Source: Acidobacteriota bacterium
GTDB taxonomy: Bacteria > Acidobacteriota > Blastocatellia > Pyrinomonadales > Pyrinomonadaceae
Assembly: GCA_003222835.1 (NCBI GenBank)
Contig: QHXE01000064.1
Span: 1-15,130 of the forward strand
Direction: 5' to 3'
DNA length: 15,130 nt
Of the stretch, positions 14,807-15,130 are shown piece after piece (position 1 is the first letter of the stretch; each line of letters begins with the position of its first letter). Position numbers and translations under genes: made by a program. The notes beneath the pieces are model-generated. The model was given only the letters and a program-made list of their open reading frames with translations. It made no database searches and was not told the DNA's origin.

Positions 14807-14955
14807 TTTCCCTTTGTCATTTATCACTCGAAACATCCTCGCGTTTAGAACGGGGACTTGTTCCCTACGCGCAGAGCGGACAAGTCCGCTATCTAAACGG
14901 AAGTTCTTTCCTAAATGGCAAATGGAAAATGTCAAATGACAAACGGAAAATGATC
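14801..14955. repeat. 155-bp MITE-like inverted-repeat element bridging two genes
   Basis: The ends 14801-14822 (GATCATTTTCCCTTTGTC...) and 14934-14955 are inverted copies matching at 21 of 22 positions. Inside, CGTTTAGA..GGACTTGT (14842-14864) and its inverted copy (14878-14899) form a second long stem, and AGCGGAC-AA-GTCCGCT (14875-14890) is a perfect short palindrome. An imperfect 21-bp-spaced direct repeat (CAAAYGGAAAATG, 14919-14931 and 14940-14952) widens the right half. One end carries the stop of the upstream membrane gene and the other the start codon of the polymer-forming gene. Confidence 0.75.
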
Positions 14956-15130
14956 AGATTTGCGCGCGATGATATCTAGCGATTAGCAAAGGCAGTAGTG
15001 AAATAGAGATAATGAAGACCAATAGGAATAATAGTCCCAAACCGTGTGGCGCTGAAACAATCGCGTGGCCGAGGACACGAACGATTACAGCCAAGCCCGT
15101 TCCGGCGTCGTAGATGGTTCGCCAGGCAAG
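14954..15130 (-). CDS. C-terminus of a membrane protein (5' partial)
   Basis: Reading the minus strand from the right edge gives an uninterrupted 58-residue frame ending in TGA at 14954-14956. It begins LAWRTIYDAGTGLAVIVRVL and contains a strong hydrophobic segment (LGLLFLLVFIISISLLPLLIA), then a short basic tail (RYHRAQI). It is therefore the end of an inner-membrane protein whose body lies beyond the window. A C-terminal membrane helix preceded by a W/R-containing amphipathic stretch would fit DUF4349-type proteins, but that is a guess from the tail alone. It lies in the same direction as the polymer-forming gene, separated only by the inverted-repeat element. Confidence 0.65.
   Translation of the reverse strand, partial: LAWRTIYDAGTGLAVIVRVLGHAIVSAPHGLGLLFLLVFIISISLLPLLIARYHRAQI

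Noticed and set aside
14838..14865. ECF-type promoter (GGAAC, 16-base spacer, CG) on the minus strand upstream of the polymer-forming gene
   Set aside because: GGAAC and CG are correctly spaced, but the -10 is CGCG, not CGTC-like, and the whole match lies within palindromic repeat sequence, so chance is likely.
14807..14935. Extended N-terminus of the polymer-forming protein from 14935
   Set aside because: The added codons translate the inverted-repeat element, and they would bury the signal peptide that begins at 14806. A start at 14836 cannot be fully excluded.

Overview
The window looks like chromosomal DNA from an Acidobacteriota-type Gram-negative bacterium, plausibly Blastocatellia/Pyrinomonadaceae. 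This rests on family content and recall, not on a database search. The main support is a roughly 1050-residue TonB-dependent-receptor-like protein with an N-terminal carboxypeptidase-regulatory domain, a DUF5666-type protein, a polymer-forming membrane protein beside an ECF sigma factor, and short palindromic intergenic repeats.

Layout. The left third (1-6707, + strand) holds two surface or secreted proteins, probably one transcription unit. The first is a giant protein, cut off at its 5' end, that joins DUF11, SdrD_B-like and Ig/Big-like modules to a very long C-terminal beta-barrel. The second is a 440-residue exported DUF11 protein starting 27 bp after it. They meet a - strand gene block head-on at 6707/6715 with only 7 bp between stop codons.

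The rest (6715-15130) is all on the - strand. In transcription order it contains the C-terminus of a membrane protein (partial), a polymer-forming multi-pass membrane protein, an ECF sigma factor, a single-pass putative anti-sigma-like protein, a Spy/CpxP-like membrane-anchored protein, an exported DUF5666-type protein, a TonB-dependent-receptor-like protein and a LolA-like exported protein. The order (sigma factor, membrane partner, periplasmic LTxxQ protein, exported proteins, outer-membrane receptor) suggests an envelope-sensing module that controls cell-surface proteins. That link is inferred from gene order only.

Non-coding structure is the most unusual part. A 155-bp inverted-repeat element (14801-14955) bridges the stop codon of one gene and the start codon of the next. 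A separate repeat near GAGCGGTAGCRACC occurs as an inverted pair at 7497-7559 and again inside the signal-peptide codons of the polymer-forming gene (14779-14805). A third palindromic repeat (13141-13224) lies between the sigma and anti-sigma-like genes. A stem-loop with a T-run sits just upstream of the receptor gene. No tRNA, rRNA, CRISPR array, transposase or phage gene was seen, and no gap without a gene exceeds 300 bp.
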